Origin: Microplitis mediator
Taxonomy: Eukaryota; Arthropoda; Insecta; Hymenoptera; Braconidae
Reading direction: 5' to 3'
NCBI RefSeq assembly: GCF_029852145.1
Contig: NC_079969.1
Coordinates: 9,858,001 to 9,922,000 of the forward strand
DNA length: 64,000 nt
How positions within the stretch are numbered: the first letter of the stretch is position 1; every line of letters begins with the position of its first letter. The translations under genes and the position numbers were made by a program. The notes beneath the pieces were generated by a model. The model was not told where the DNA came from. It was given only the letters and a program-made list of their open reading frames with translations, and made no database searches. Shown here one piece after another: positions 32,467-43,660 of this stretch.

Positions 32467-35400
32467 ATGCAAGTATTGACATTTAACTTCTTCCTTCTCA
32501 GTATCACGGGGGTCTGGAAACCGCGTCAGTGGGGTGGGATAAGAGCTATTTTCTATTACATTTACCAAGCTTTCGTAGTAATTATCAATCTAAATTTCTT
32601 ACTGTCCAACATTATGGACCTTAAGTTAGAAAACGTCAATCTAGAGGCCTTCGCAGATAACTTGTCATTGATCTTCGCCTTGTCCATCACGCAAAAAAAA
32701 ATAAACTGCGTAATTGAGAATCGCAATAGCATCATGCACATCATCGACTTGCTCCATAGACGTCCTTTCAAGCTTCGAGATCATCAAGAAGAACTAATTT
32801 TCTCCCAATTCGACAAATTTGCCAGGTAAATGCCTCATTCGCGGTTTGAATTCCATCTGGGGAATTTTTTATTTTTGTTTTTTTATTGTTTTACAGATCT
32901 GTCTTCACACGCTACGTACTCGCACATACTGGCTTCCTATCGATATATTCCTTAGGCCGTATGACTTTAATGGATCCGCCCCACACTCTTCCTTACAATG
33001 GTTGGTTCCCCTACAATTACACTCGCACAACTAAAACCTACTGGGCAACAGCTGTTTTTCAATTCTACGCAGTATTCAGTCTAGGGGTAATCGATTTGCT
33101 ACTAGACCTGTTACTGCCCTGTTTAATGTGTTACATGTGCGGGCACATTCACATTCTGCGTTACAGGTTTCAAGTTATGATAGAAAAATTGCTAATCATG
33201 TCAGAAAATAATGAATCTTATGGTAAAATCGTATCAGCTGAGCGGAAATTGATGGCCGAGTGGGTCAAATATCACATCGATATCATAAAGTTTGTACATG
33301 TTTTGTTTTTCAAACAATGAAAAATAAAAAAGAAAAAAAAATCACGTTTTTAGTTTAGTTAAATTTACCAACGAAATATTTGAGGGTGTGATATTTGTGC
33401 AGTACACTGTAATTTCACTTCTTCTCTGTACCATTGCGTACTTTCTGTCACATACTAAATCTGGGACGATGATGAGTTTTGCTGGTAGCTTTGCATTTTT
33501 GGCTGGAATGGTAATTCAAATATTGTTGCCGTGTTTTTTTGCTGATCAATTGACTGTTGAGGTAAGTGTAATGTATGGGTTGTCGATCAATAGCTCGATG
33601 GTTAAGCTATTTTTCATGGATTTTTAAAAAAATAACACAGTCTAACCTCTTTATAAGACTAAGGCCGGTATTCATAGTCAGGATTTACAGCTTAAGATCA
33701 CCTTACCCATGTTATTTAGCATGGGGAAGATGATCTTAAGCTGTAAGTCCTGACTATAAATATCCGCCTAAGCATATTTTGTTCGATAAAAATATTGACA
33801 GGGTGCACGACGAAAAAAATGTCTATCGACCACACTAAATTATGCTCAGTAATCGTTGAAAAAATAGCAAATTTTTATAAATAAAAAAATTCAAATTTAT
33901 GATCGTTAAAAAACATAAGTACACGGTAAGAAATATTTTGCGGATATCACTATGCCAGTATGGGCGAGAACGCCATACTGTATGGTATCGAAGATTTTTA
34001 TAGGTTATAAAATTGTATGCATAGATGATTCATCCATTGCGGGAATAGTAACATTGGCGATAGTTTTCGCAGACTCCGCAATGTCAATATGGCCGTCAGG
34101 CCCATACTGCTTTGCCGTATCCACATTGCTTCTGGCCGATAAACCTAGTCTAACGAGATCTATATAGTTTTGGTGGTACTACGATAGTATACATTGACTG
34201 ACACGCCAGAAATTATGGCGGGAAAAACTAGTAGCATTGTGCTCTCGGCATTGTAGTATGGGTCTCAGAGCCATGCTGTTTCGCCGTGCCTGCTATGCAT
34301 ACGTGTCAGCAATACAATAGCTCCAGTACTATACAGCATAGTAAATAACGCCATACTTCTAGGACTCGTTACAATACTGTCTTGGAATATTTCACATACT
34401 ATTTTAGTATCTGTCTTGAGACCATACCAGCATGGTGTTGTATGCCATGCATTTCTTACTGTGTACAATACCACATTTGAAAAGGTCTAATAAATATTAC
34501 GTCCCAGTAAACACATTGACGTAAATTTGACATCAGAGTGACGTTACGCTATGTCATCATTTACGTAAGATATAAGTCACGAATGAGTCAGGTGTGACTC
34601 ATTATTTCCCACTTTTTTACGTAAGATTATGATGTAAAACTAATGACGTATGCATGATGTAAATGTGATGTCTGTGTGACCTTCTATGACGTCAATATGA
34701 CATATGGGTGATGTCAAAATTATCAATTCGGAAAAAATATTTTGAAAAATAAAAAAATAAAATGAAATACCGAATTTTTGATTTGATTATTACCGCGCGA
34801 ACGCATTGTGAATTCTGAAACAAGATTAGATAACGTTAAATGATGAAAGAATCCTGGGCGTCTGCTGGGTTCGAACACGGCTCCTCTTGGCTGGTAGTCC
34901 TGAACGTTGCTCACTGGTCCACATCACGAGAGTTCAAATCTCGTGCTTAATTGATGTATTTAGAGTAAAATGCCGGAAAAGACAGAGTTAATAAGTTTTC
35001 GTGATGGATTTTTACAAAATTTAAAAAACTCCATGAACTTATATGAAATTTTATAGAAGCAATATTTGTCGACCTTGATGATAATTGTATAAAATTTCAT
35101 TAAGTTTCATCAAATTTTTTAATTTTTTGTTGTGATGTGAAATTTAAAAAATCTTATATAAAATTTTGCGAAACATTAAATAATTTCACAAAATCGTATG
35201 AAATTCAATCGATTAAAAAATTGTGATACTAAACTTTAAAATCATAATAGCAAAAGAGTTCAAACTGTCGTTACATTTTCGTTGTCATCCTAAATGATAT
35301 TTTCGATATATCATTTAAAAAAATAAAGTTAATTTTTTTATGCTCACGCTAATGTTTTAATCTAAAACATCTGAATGATCTATTATCGAGTTTATCGATT

Positions 35401-36309
35401 ACTTTGACCCCAAAAATGTTCGACGTTTAATTGTTATTTTTACACATTTACACATGTTTGAAAATTCATTCTATGATTGTTTTATTTCAATAAATAGATG
35501 ATAAAAAACTATGACTCGGACATTACATCAGCATTGCGTAAAATACTGACTTGTCACTGATGTAAAGATATGATTTAAGAGTGACATCCACATTACGTAT
35601 AACCGTGACTTTGCTACTGACATAAATGTATGATTTTAAAATTACGTCATTATGATATACGGATAATGACTTTATTACTACATAACAATGTGATGTAGAT
35701 TCTATGTCAAACGTACGTAATACATAAGTCATAACTGTGACATCGTACAAGAGTCATGCTTACATCAATATGATGTCACAAGCTTTACATCATATTAAAG
35801 TCATGTAGAACGTCAGATTGACATCAAATTTACATCAGATGTCGTGACATTGCTATGACCTACGTATGACGTCAAAATAAGGTCATGTGTTCACTGGGGT
35901 ATTGTATTGAAAAGAAGTAATGAAGGAAGTTCGACCCCCCCCCCCCCAGTCGCTAATTATTTCTGTGGCTTTTAAGCATCGGGAACAAAAGTTGTTTTGA
36001 TTTATCTTCAACAAATTCATCATAATTTTGTCATAATTAAAGTTTTTAGATATATCTACGGGAATATATAACACAAAATGGTACAACTTGAGCAACAATA
36101 TCCGTAGATCGGTAGTAATCATTCTACGAAAATCTTACCAACCTGTCACAATAACGAGCATTTTCTTCATAATTTTATCTCTTGAATCTTTCATGAAGGT
36201 GATCATTTTATTTATTTCATTTCTTATATTTATTACCAATAATTATTATCTAAAATAATTTTTTAAGGTCATTAAAGTTGCGTACACTATTTACAATGTG
36301 CTGGAATAA
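32467..36309 (+). CDS. Odorant receptor OR5 (7tm_6 family), complete
   Basis: Exons 32467-32825, 32897-33289, 33354-33561, 36043-36198, 36268-36309; 385 residues. GVWKPRQWGGIRAIFYYI in exon 1, PPHTLPYNGWFPYNYT and MCGHIHILRYRF in exon 2. Exon 3 has one extra codon (MMSFAG) and ends ILLPCFFADQLTVE. Exon 4 reads FLDISTGIYNTKWYNL; Lys replaces the Asn before the invariant Trp. Ends VIKVAYTIYNVLE. Donors after exons 2 (GTTTGT) and 4 (GTGATC) are weak. Intron 3 (2481 bases) holds three inverted-repeat elements. Exon 1 most resembles OR1 by eye. An AATAAA lies about 30 bases after the stop. Confidence 0.87.
33660..33771. mobile_element. Hairpin element GCCGGTATTCATAGTC
   Basis: 'ggtattcatagtcagga' and 'cagcttaagatca' on the left pair with 'tgatcttaagctg' and 'tcctgactataaatatcc' on the right, small loop near 33712. 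Confidence 0.7.
33919..34466. mobile_element. Inverted-repeat element GTACACGGTAAGAAAT
   Basis: 'gtacacggtaagaaat' at 33919 and 'atttcttactgtgtac' ending 34466. Many interior copies of GCCATACTG and CAGTATGG. Confidence 0.7.
34503..35898. mobile_element. 1.4-kb inverted-repeat element rich in TGACGT
   Basis: 'cccagtaaacacattgac' on the left, 'gtcatgtgttcactggg' on the right. Both flanks (34515-34725 and 35530-35885) carry dozens of TGACGTA/TGACATC-like words. The centre is AT-rich and includes the tRNA-like segment at 34853-34925. No transposase. Confidence 0.7.
34853..34925 (-). ncRNA. tRNA-like relic (pol III B-box)
   Basis: Minus strand: A-box-like 'AGTGAGCAACGTTCAGG', then 'GGAGCCGTGTTCGAACCC' containing a B-box. 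The acceptor stem does not close well. Probably a tRNA-derived piece carried inside the element. Confidence 0.35.
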
Positions 36310-36537
36310 AATTAAATATATATGAGTATAGTCAGAAAATAAATAAATAAATTGAGTTACGGCATTTGTTGAACAAATGGTGATAAATAAAAATGTTGAT
36401 ATAAATTGATTAATTATTGGTCTCAATAATCTTATTTCTCCAAACCGGCATTTGAAAATCGAAATAGTGTAAAATGTATATGTGGAGAAAATGGGCCGGG
36501 TGTATGCATTTTCAATCGTACAGGCTTATATTTATAT

Positions 36538-36672
36538 TATATAATTATATGCGCTTTTGAACGACACGGGGTTATTTTTTATGGGTCGTGAAATATACTA
36601 ATATATATATTTTATAAAATATTTGAAGCAGGAGTTGTTGGTGCTCATTTGAAAGGGCTTACAATTCTTAAT
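36538..36672. repeat. GAGTACC-family hairpin, degenerate
   Basis: 'atgcgcttttgaacgac' and 'ggtgctcatttgaaagggc' flank an AT-rich loop. Confidence 0.45.
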
Positions 36673-36814
36673 GAATCTATTGATATAAAAAAAAATTTTC
36701 TTTTCATTTTCCAATCATACACACAAGGAAAAAGAGGAAAATCCAAACGTGCATTACTCACTTGCTCATTCAAAAAATAAATAAAAAATATTATGATGAT
36801 GATAATAATAGTAA

Positions 36815-37271
36815 TAATATTACCATTTTAGACACGCGCATGGTATCGATGAGACACCAGTGCTGCCTTGTCTGCCAGGAGATATTCTGCAAGTTGTTGA
36901 GAATGACTGTTGTCGTATTTATTGGAACGTGGCATTCGCAACAACTCGAGAAATTGACCACAACAAACCTGATATTGTGCTCTTCGATAAAACCACTCGT
37001 GACATTTATGTCATTGAGTTATCAGCACCGGCTGAGCCTAACATCGCAGTTAAAGAAGAGCACAAACACCAGATATATTACGATCTCCTGTTTGAAATTG
37101 GCAAACTCTACTCAGGCTACCGCGTCAAACTTGACGTTCTTGGAGGGATTGAAACAGTCTTTTGTGTCTGCATTAGCTAGAATACCAACTTGTTGGTCGC
37201 AAGTTGAGTTTCTAATATCGCGGGTGCAGAAGGCGAATTCGCCTTGGTTTGGACTTACCTGGCTAAATTAG
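36815..37271 (+). pseudogene. R2-type retrotransposon C-terminal domain, frameshifted relic
   Basis: The frame open through 36860-37180 reads LPCLPGDILQVV, then NKPDIVLFDKTTRDIYVIEL and KEEHKHQIYYDLLFEIGKLY. This matches the PD-(D/E)XK endonuclease-like region near the end of R2-like non-LTR ORFs. The tail continues in another frame (SFVSALARIPTCW to a stop at 37269-37271), so at least one frameshift is present. No reverse transcriptase or 5' part nearby. Family recognised by motif only. Confidence 0.6.
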
Positions 37272-37439
37272 TTACGATTTAAGACGAGCAAATCTAAATC
37301 AAGTTTTATTTTTGACCCGGGAATGTTTTTAAATTACTATTCAAATCTTTAAATCAATATTAATGTATGTGCGGCCCTTAGGGGACATAAGTCTCTGGGC
37401 CAATAAAATTGTTATAAATAAAAAAATTACCATAAAAAC

Positions 37440-38060
37440 CAACGGAACTTTATTGGCAAAAATTTTATTTGCGTTCACTTGTCGATTGGCAATTACCCCA
37501 CAGATTAAAATTGGCCCCACAAACTCTTGGTGTATTTTTTTAGCCTTCCTCAAATGGATTCCGTGAGCCCTAGAAAATATAACAACCAACAGACAGTAAA
37601 TTAAAACAAAATTTTAAAAAATTATACAAACTATATATTTGTAGATAATTTTTGCCAATCAATCTCTTCATTTTGCACGTAAGTTGTATGTAAGCGCGTA
37701 TGGCACCAGACTGACTCAGTGACAAGCTCGAGAATCGATAGAGTGAATTGTAGTCACAGAAGCTTCAAAGACTGCCGAAGACTGAGGACTCCAAGTTGAC
37801 GGACTTTGCCCGCGCAGCTCATAAATAATCTCATTTATTATTAATTCGCTTAATACAGCACCCCGGAAAATTTTCTCTCATTAAACAATTACCCAATTTA
37901 CATAATTATTGTCAGCCGCAATTATTATAATGTCGAATGTTGCGAATTTTCTTCGAAGAAATTTAAATATCCCAGCCAAGGAACTAGACATTTTGGCGTC
38001 TCCAAAGAGTTTACTGGCGACTTATACTCTAAGATAATTATTATCAAACTCTTACTGACG
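37440..38060 (+). promoter_or_regulatory. Conserved upstream block and probable promoter of OR6
   Basis: Same landmarks; TATA-like box at 37820-37829, 241 bases before the ATG. 37748-37844 is almost letter-for-letter the OR3 block. Confidence 0.6.
37930..38037 (+). other. Upstream ORF in the OR6 leader (35 codons)
   Basis: Starts MSNVANFLRRN and ends LLATYTLR before TAA; aligned with MSKVINLPQQEF...LLATLNLR before OR3 but out of frame with the OR6 ATG. Confidence 0.45.
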
Positions 38061-40559
38061 ATGGAAATACTGACAACTAATTTTTTTGTCTTAAGTTTGG
38101 TGGGTCTTTGGAAACCGCGCGGCTGGAGCGGAATCAAAGCAATCCTTTATCATTTTTACTCAGCAATTGTAATATTTGCAAATATTTCATTCTTGATATC
38201 TGGAATAATGGATCTTGAATTTACAAATATTGATATTGCTGCATTTATTGATAATATTTCGTTACTGTTGAGTCTGGTGACGATAAGGCAGAAAACAGCA
38301 TGCGCTATTGGAAATCGCGGGGACATTAAAGAAATAATTGACTCGTTAGGACGGAGTCCTTTCAAGCCACAGGACGAGGAGGAAGTGAACATCGTCAAGC
38401 GGTTTGACGACCTTACTGGGTAAGTATTCGTTAAATTGTGCTGGTGAACTTTTGCGATGTGGAACAAAATAGACCGCGGAAACATTTTTTTGCTAACTCA
38501 CTGTATAGGAAATTAAATGTTCTTTCATATGAGTACCCACACAACATACTTATATTCAATGATTACAAATATTATATATAAATATGTATATATGGTTTTT
38601 AAAAATTTCAAATAAGTATATGTTGTTGGTATTCATTCCAAAGGGCATTTAACTTTCTATCATTTGACACTATTAAATGTTTTTGTGTTAATTTCAATAT
38701 TTTTCAAAAATAGAAACAAAAAAATTTTTTTTACTCAGTCGCATAGAGAATTTTAGACCCTCTCAAAGGAGTACCCACAACCCCTACTTCACGAAAAATT
38801 TCCATTCTCATATTCATATATATATACATACATAAATATGTATAAATCAATAAGTATTTATATCTCTGGAACACTGAAAAATAACTGTACCGTGCTCATA
38901 CTCATTCGAAAGCGCTTCCAATTTCCTACAAATTTGGCTGCTTAAAAAAATTCTATCAGCTCCCTACTCTTCATAATTTCAGATATATTCTCAAGTACTA
39001 CCCAGTACTATTCACTGTCGCAATAACCTGGTACTCAATGGGGCACATGTTTATAATGGATCCCCCTTATGTTTTGCCATATAGAGGGTGGTTTCCTTAT
39101 AACTACACAACAACAAGCATCTACTGGCTGACAGCAGTCTATCAACTTTACGCAATTTGCAGTGCGGCATCCATTAATCTAGCCTTCGACCCCTTACTCC
39201 CTTGTATTATTTGTCACATGTGCGCTCAGGTTCATATTTTAAGGTACAGATTTGGGGTCATGTTGAAAAAATTAGAAGTCATTTCTGACAATGAGCCGCG
39301 GTCTGTTATTGCGTCTGCTGAACGTAAATTGATGGGAGAGTGGGTTGACTACCACATTAGTATTTTAAAGTTTGTATTTTTTTATTCCTAAAAATTAATT
39401 TAAAAATTTTTTTTGAGGATGTAAATTTATAGGAAATTTAATGCCCTTTATAATGAGTACCCACACGGTATACTCTCTAAACATGAATTAGTAAATATTC
39501 ACTTATTTCACTTATTCATGTTTAAAGAGTACTGATTTTTAATAATTACATATGTATATATATTTTTAAAAAATTGAAAATAAGGGTGGATTGTTAGTAC
39601 TCATTTTAAAAGGCATTCAATTTCCTATCAATATGTACTTAAAAAAATTTTTTTTATCAACTTCATTATTTTGTTCAAAATTTCAAAACTAACAAAATTT
39701 TTTTTTCCAGTCTAATTAAATACGTGAATTCAACGTATTCAAAGGTAATATTTGTACAGTACACAGCAAGTTCATTGATTTTATGTACGGTCGCATATGT
39801 GCTGTCACATATGGATGCGCTCTCTATGAATTTCGCGGGTAATTTTTTTTATTTCATCGCGATGAATTTCCAAATATTTTTTCAGTGTTTTTGCGCTAAT
39901 CAAGTAACACTTGAGGTGAGTTTTTATATTTTTTCAAATTTTTCATTTCTTTTGTAAATATAAAATTTGGCGGCCCATTTTACCCCACGGAAATCATGTA
40001 ATTTTAAAGGTGTCATTGAATAGAGAATCCAAAGAGCTTTCAAACGAGTATCAACATTGTACACATTTCTCAAAAATTAAATATATATATACATATATTT
40101 ATTTGTATATATATATATTTATAATAAAGAAAAATAGTTATGGCTTGTGGGTACTCATTTTAAAGAGCATAAAATTCTCTTATCAATCGTCATGGTTTAA
40201 ATTATTTAAAATAAAATACTTCCGGCTAAAAAAGCCAAATCACTAGAACTCAAATCCTGCAAGATCGAATTCTAAACTTCTGAAATAATTGATACAGTTC
40301 TTGGACATCACCACCGCTCTCTACGATACAAATTGGTTCAATTTGAGCAACAATGTTCGCAGATCAATGACTATTATTTTATGTGAATCTTTTCGCCCAG
40401 TTCTATTTACGAGCAGTTTCTTTATTGTTTTATCTCTCGAATCATTTACTAAGGTAAGTTCTAATAGTAAACAAATATTATCAACAATTATTAATGAATT
40501 TATGTGTTTACTTCAAGGTTATAAAATGTGCATACACTGTTTACAACGTTCTGCAATAA
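38061..40559 (+). CDS. Odorant receptor OR6 (7tm_6 family), complete
   Basis: Exons 38061-38419, 38983-39369, 39711-39915, 40298-40453, 40518-40559; 382 residues. One of the most divergent of the six with OR4: GLWKPRGWSGIKAILYHFY, PPYVLPYRGWFPYNYT, ICHMCAQVHILRYRF. Exon 3 ends FFQCFCANQVTLE where most have LLPCYCADKLT. Exon 4 starts FLDITTALYDTNWF; C-terminus VIKCAYTVYNVLQ. Exon 2 is two codons shorter. Intron 1 is 563 bases against 64-74 in the others, enlarged by two hairpins. The exon 2 donor is GTTTGT. MCAQ shared with OR4 in place of MCGH suggests OR4 and OR6 are sisters. A likely AATAAA lies at 40638. Confidence 0.88.
38507..38945. repeat. Two GAGTACC-family hairpins in OR6 intron 1
   Basis: 38507-38657 ('ttctttcatatgagtaccca' and complement) and 38740-38945 ('ctcaaaggagtacccacaac' against 'catactcattcgaaagcgc'). 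Confidence 0.55.
39425..39627. repeat. GAGTACC-family hairpin in OR6 intron 2
   Basis: 'gccctttataatgagtaccc' against 'agtactcattttaaaaggc'. An extra palindrome near 39475-39530 (ACTCTTTAAACATGA). Confidence 0.6.
40014..40182. repeat. GAGTACC-family hairpin in OR6 intron 3
   Basis: 'gagctttcaaacgagtatca' against 'tgggtactcattttaaagagc', ATATAT loop. Confidence 0.6.
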
Positions 40560-42157
40560 CTCGTTAGAACTTTGATATTTATTATTATGGCATATAATTT
40601 ATCGCAGTTAAATTTATGTTATATATATAAATATATTTATTTAATAAAGTAATAACAATAATATATTTCATGGAAACAATCAATTTGGACATAAATAAAA
40701 TTTGTTTGCTCCAGCAGCCAAAGGCTCTTGCAGCAAACAAATGTTTAAATTTGAATTACAGCTAAACTATCAAAAATATGGAAAAATATACTGTAAGCAG
40801 TTTGTTTAATCGTGACAGGAGTGCAGATGATAATACGTGGCACAAAAGTACAAATACAATTCGTCTGTATACTTAACTTTATTGAGTAGAACTTACTTAA
40901 ACGTAGACAAATAAGTCTACGCTCTTGAATTTCTGTGCCCAATCCTATATGCCAATCTTATGCGCAATAGTTTTATGCCTTGTTGGCCTAATAGGTTTAG
41001 TTAATATATTGTAACGAATGTGAAACTGATCTTTGATTTAAGAACATGAGCATATAAGATCGAAAATTATTGAATTGATCACAATGAAAGTTTATAAATT
41101 AACAACTAATGATAAATAATAAGATGTAACGATATAATATGTTTAAATATGAAATTTAATAAAATTTTGGAGATAATCGTTTCGTTTTCTTTATTATGTG
41201 CAGATAATATTTCCAATTTCATTGGGGAAGGAGAGAAGGCGACTATTCCTAGTCCTTCAAGGAGAAGTTCCTGTTCCCATTCTGAACCAGTTCCCATTCC
41301 CATTGAAGATCCATCCAACCAAGAGGAGGTTACACTTTTAATTTTATTTAGGAAAATAGAGCCTCGTACATCAATTAACTTCTTAGCAGAATATTTTTTT
41401 ATCAATTACACAGGTCCACAAAAAAAAGTGGTGTGTGCTGGGTGTCAGACTATGATTTTCAGGCGTATTTTTTCCCGCTGTACACGAATTTAAAGTCAAA
41501 CATTCGGCTCAAACTGCAAATATTCGAGAAAAACCCAAAAAACCGATAAAAATCACGATTTAGTAGTTTTTTCTGTATGACAATAGTGTTCTTATAAATT
41601 TCATCATTTTCTGGCCCTTTTGTCTTCAAATGACCTTTGCAGTGGATTTCTACTGCGTTTTTTTCCTCTCTTTTGAGTTTCCTGTTGTAGCATCCAACAG
41701 TAATCTGCGAACATATTTCACTGTCCCTGAAATCGCCGTTAAAATTTCTTCAGATCTTAGTAAAATCTTTCTCCTTGCTCGTCATTAAAGTCTCCGTTAT
41801 TCTCCGGAAGTTGGCTGAGATATGAATCATAATAATTATTAGCTCAATTAAATTATAAATATTTTTTAATTTTCTATTATCTTTGCGTTAGCCTACAGGG
41901 TTGTTTTTAGGCTATGTGTTTTTTTCCCTGTACGGTAATAAATAGGATGTGTTGGGACCATAGCGGAATCGAACCGAAATTGTAAGTAATTTTAATTTCA
42001 ATTATGTTCGATTCTTCCAACACAATTTTTATCGGGGCGATAATTTTATTGAGAGGGGGGTAGTGTAACCAATGTAAAACTTATTTTTTTAAATATTTGA
42101 ATACCTAGAAAACAAATGCCTTCTTCTCTTGTCTTATAGAAACGCGACTAGAGCCAT
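40560..42157. other. Intergenic, no gene recognised
   Basis: AT-rich. A 114-codon ORF at 41149-41493 has no recognisable domain. A purine run 'gagaggggggtagtgtaacc' at about 42050 could be a polypurine tract and LTR start of a retrotransposon, but no matching LTR was found. Confidence 0.4.
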
Positions 42158-42248
42158 CACGGAAAAATTGGAACCCGACTTGTTACAGTTCTGCAACACA
42201 CTGAGTCGGGTGCAGAACAGTAACCAGTCGGGTTCCAATTTTTCCGTG
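42158..42248. mobile_element. Short hairpin, CACGGAAAGATTGG family
   Basis: 'cacggaaaaattggaaccc' and 'gggttccaatttttccgtg' are exact complements; close relative of 4268-4364. Confidence 0.8.
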
Positions 42249-42484
42249 TAGTCAGTCACTTAATGACAACTACACAGCATACATCTTGTATTTCAATGAA
42301 CTATATATCTTTCTTTGCCTTTCTTTTATCTTTGTAATTGTAGTGTTATTATTCCTAATTTAAGTGTGTTGTTATGGTAATATAAGTGATATTAATTTAT
42401 AAGTTACCAGTTATTACAATATATTTATATTTATCAGATTATAAATTCGTTGGAATAGTATTTTAAACTGAAGATGTTTTCTTA

Positions 42485-43166
42485 TTCTTCTAGGTTGCGA
42501 GCTTAATAGTGTCTGGTATCAATATGTTGTCCTATTGCTAAACCCTGCAGCTCTGTGACTATTAATGCAACTCTGATTGTCTTCGTAGATGATTGTAGGT
42601 GCGGTCTGCTTTTCTCTCGAGAATTTCAATATCTTTCGAAGCTACGTGCCCTGATAACCAGGGCTTCTCGTACAAAAGTTGGTATTCATTAGTTTGCGAC
42701 CAACTTGACGACAAGCTGTCGACAACTTTAGCATTTGCAACTTTTGGCTACAAGTTACCACCACTTTCTGAGAAAGTTGACGTCAGTATGGAGCCGCAAC
42801 TGGAATGCAGGTTTCTTGAGAAAATGCGAGGCAATTTATCATCAACTTATTGAATTTCTAACTTTTGCCACCAACTTTCTCAGAAAGTGTCGATCAACTT
42901 TGGAAGTATCAACTTTTGCGGGCAACGTGGTGTCCAGATGCGGCTGTAGTTTCACGTCAGTTTCTCTCCAACTTGGCTATCAGGGTGGTTTCTCTACAAG
43001 CTTCACCCAATACGACTATTTCAGCCTCTGTCGATGATACGGAGACGCAATCTTGCTTTTTACAGCCCCAGCTTATTTCGCGACTAAATACCTTGAAAAG
43101 GTAACCATTGTTAGATTTCTTGTATTTCCTTAATTCTGCCCAATTGGCATCCGCATATCCTAGTAG
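42485..43166 (-). pseudogene. Copia-type retrotransposon RNase H relic
   Basis: Minus strand from 43166: LLGYADANWAELRKYKKS, then NGYLFKVFSREISWGCKKQ and VSSTEAEIVVLGEACRE, the Ty1/copia RNase H signature. After a break of about 300 bases it resumes near 42597 as PTIIYEDNQSCI and FSNRTTY before a stop. The break holds inverted 'ctttctgagaaagttg' / 'caactttctcagaaag' motifs and looks inserted. Stops and the break make it non-functional. No integrase or reverse transcriptase seen. Confidence 0.75.
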
Positions 43167-43346
43167 CCCCTGATTAAAAGAAATGATTCAAAACGATTCA
43201 ATTTTACTACTATGTAGATATACATTCCTCCAGCCCAGTACTTCACCTACAAATTCAAATTCAAATTTTTCCCGCCTTTTTTTATCCGCTCCCGATTTTA
43301 TCAACATGACATCAGATCAGCAAGTATTGAAATAAAACATGGCAAC

Positions 43347-43449
43347 CAGTGTAGCCAGATAGTGAGATATTTTTCCCCCTCCCAGCATTACGCTGTATGC
43401 TATTTCAGCACGGGAAGGGGCAAAAATATCCCACGATCTGGCCACACTG
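43347..43449. mobile_element. Hairpin element upstream of the phosphatase-like gene
   Basis: 'cagtgtagccagatagtgag' paired with 'cacgatctggccacactg'; 'atatttttccccctcccagc' pairs with the following arm. About 110 bases before the ATG at 43558. Confidence 0.7.
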
Positions 43450-43660
43450 CCGAGACGCTGGTTTGGTTTAGTTTGGTTTAGTTGTTTACTAGCGAACGTA
43501 ACAAACTCATCTATTACAACAAAAAAGTGTCCAAATTGAATGCAAATAAAAAACAGAATGGATCCAAATAGTCCTAAAATAGAGATCTTCGATCTCGGTA
43601 ATTATTTTTTATTATTCTTATTATCAACCTACGCATACTTGCATACAATATATAACATCT

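Noticed and set aside
35936..35949. Run of about 14 C
   Set aside because: Simple homopolymer just outside the TGACGT element; no function suggested.
36762..37271. 169-codon ORF
   Set aside because: Its first two thirds are the shadow frame of the R2-type domain; only the last part, after a frameshift, follows the domain.
41149..41493. 114-codon ORF
   Set aside because: No domain, no upstream signals, and composition like the neighbouring AT-rich DNA.
42050..42080. Purine run followed by TGTAACC as a polypurine tract and LTR
   Set aside because: On the strand opposite to the copia relic, and no second LTR copy was found.
42599..43104. Plus-strand ORFs of 79-100 codons
   Set aside because: Antisense of the copia RNase H relic and its insert.
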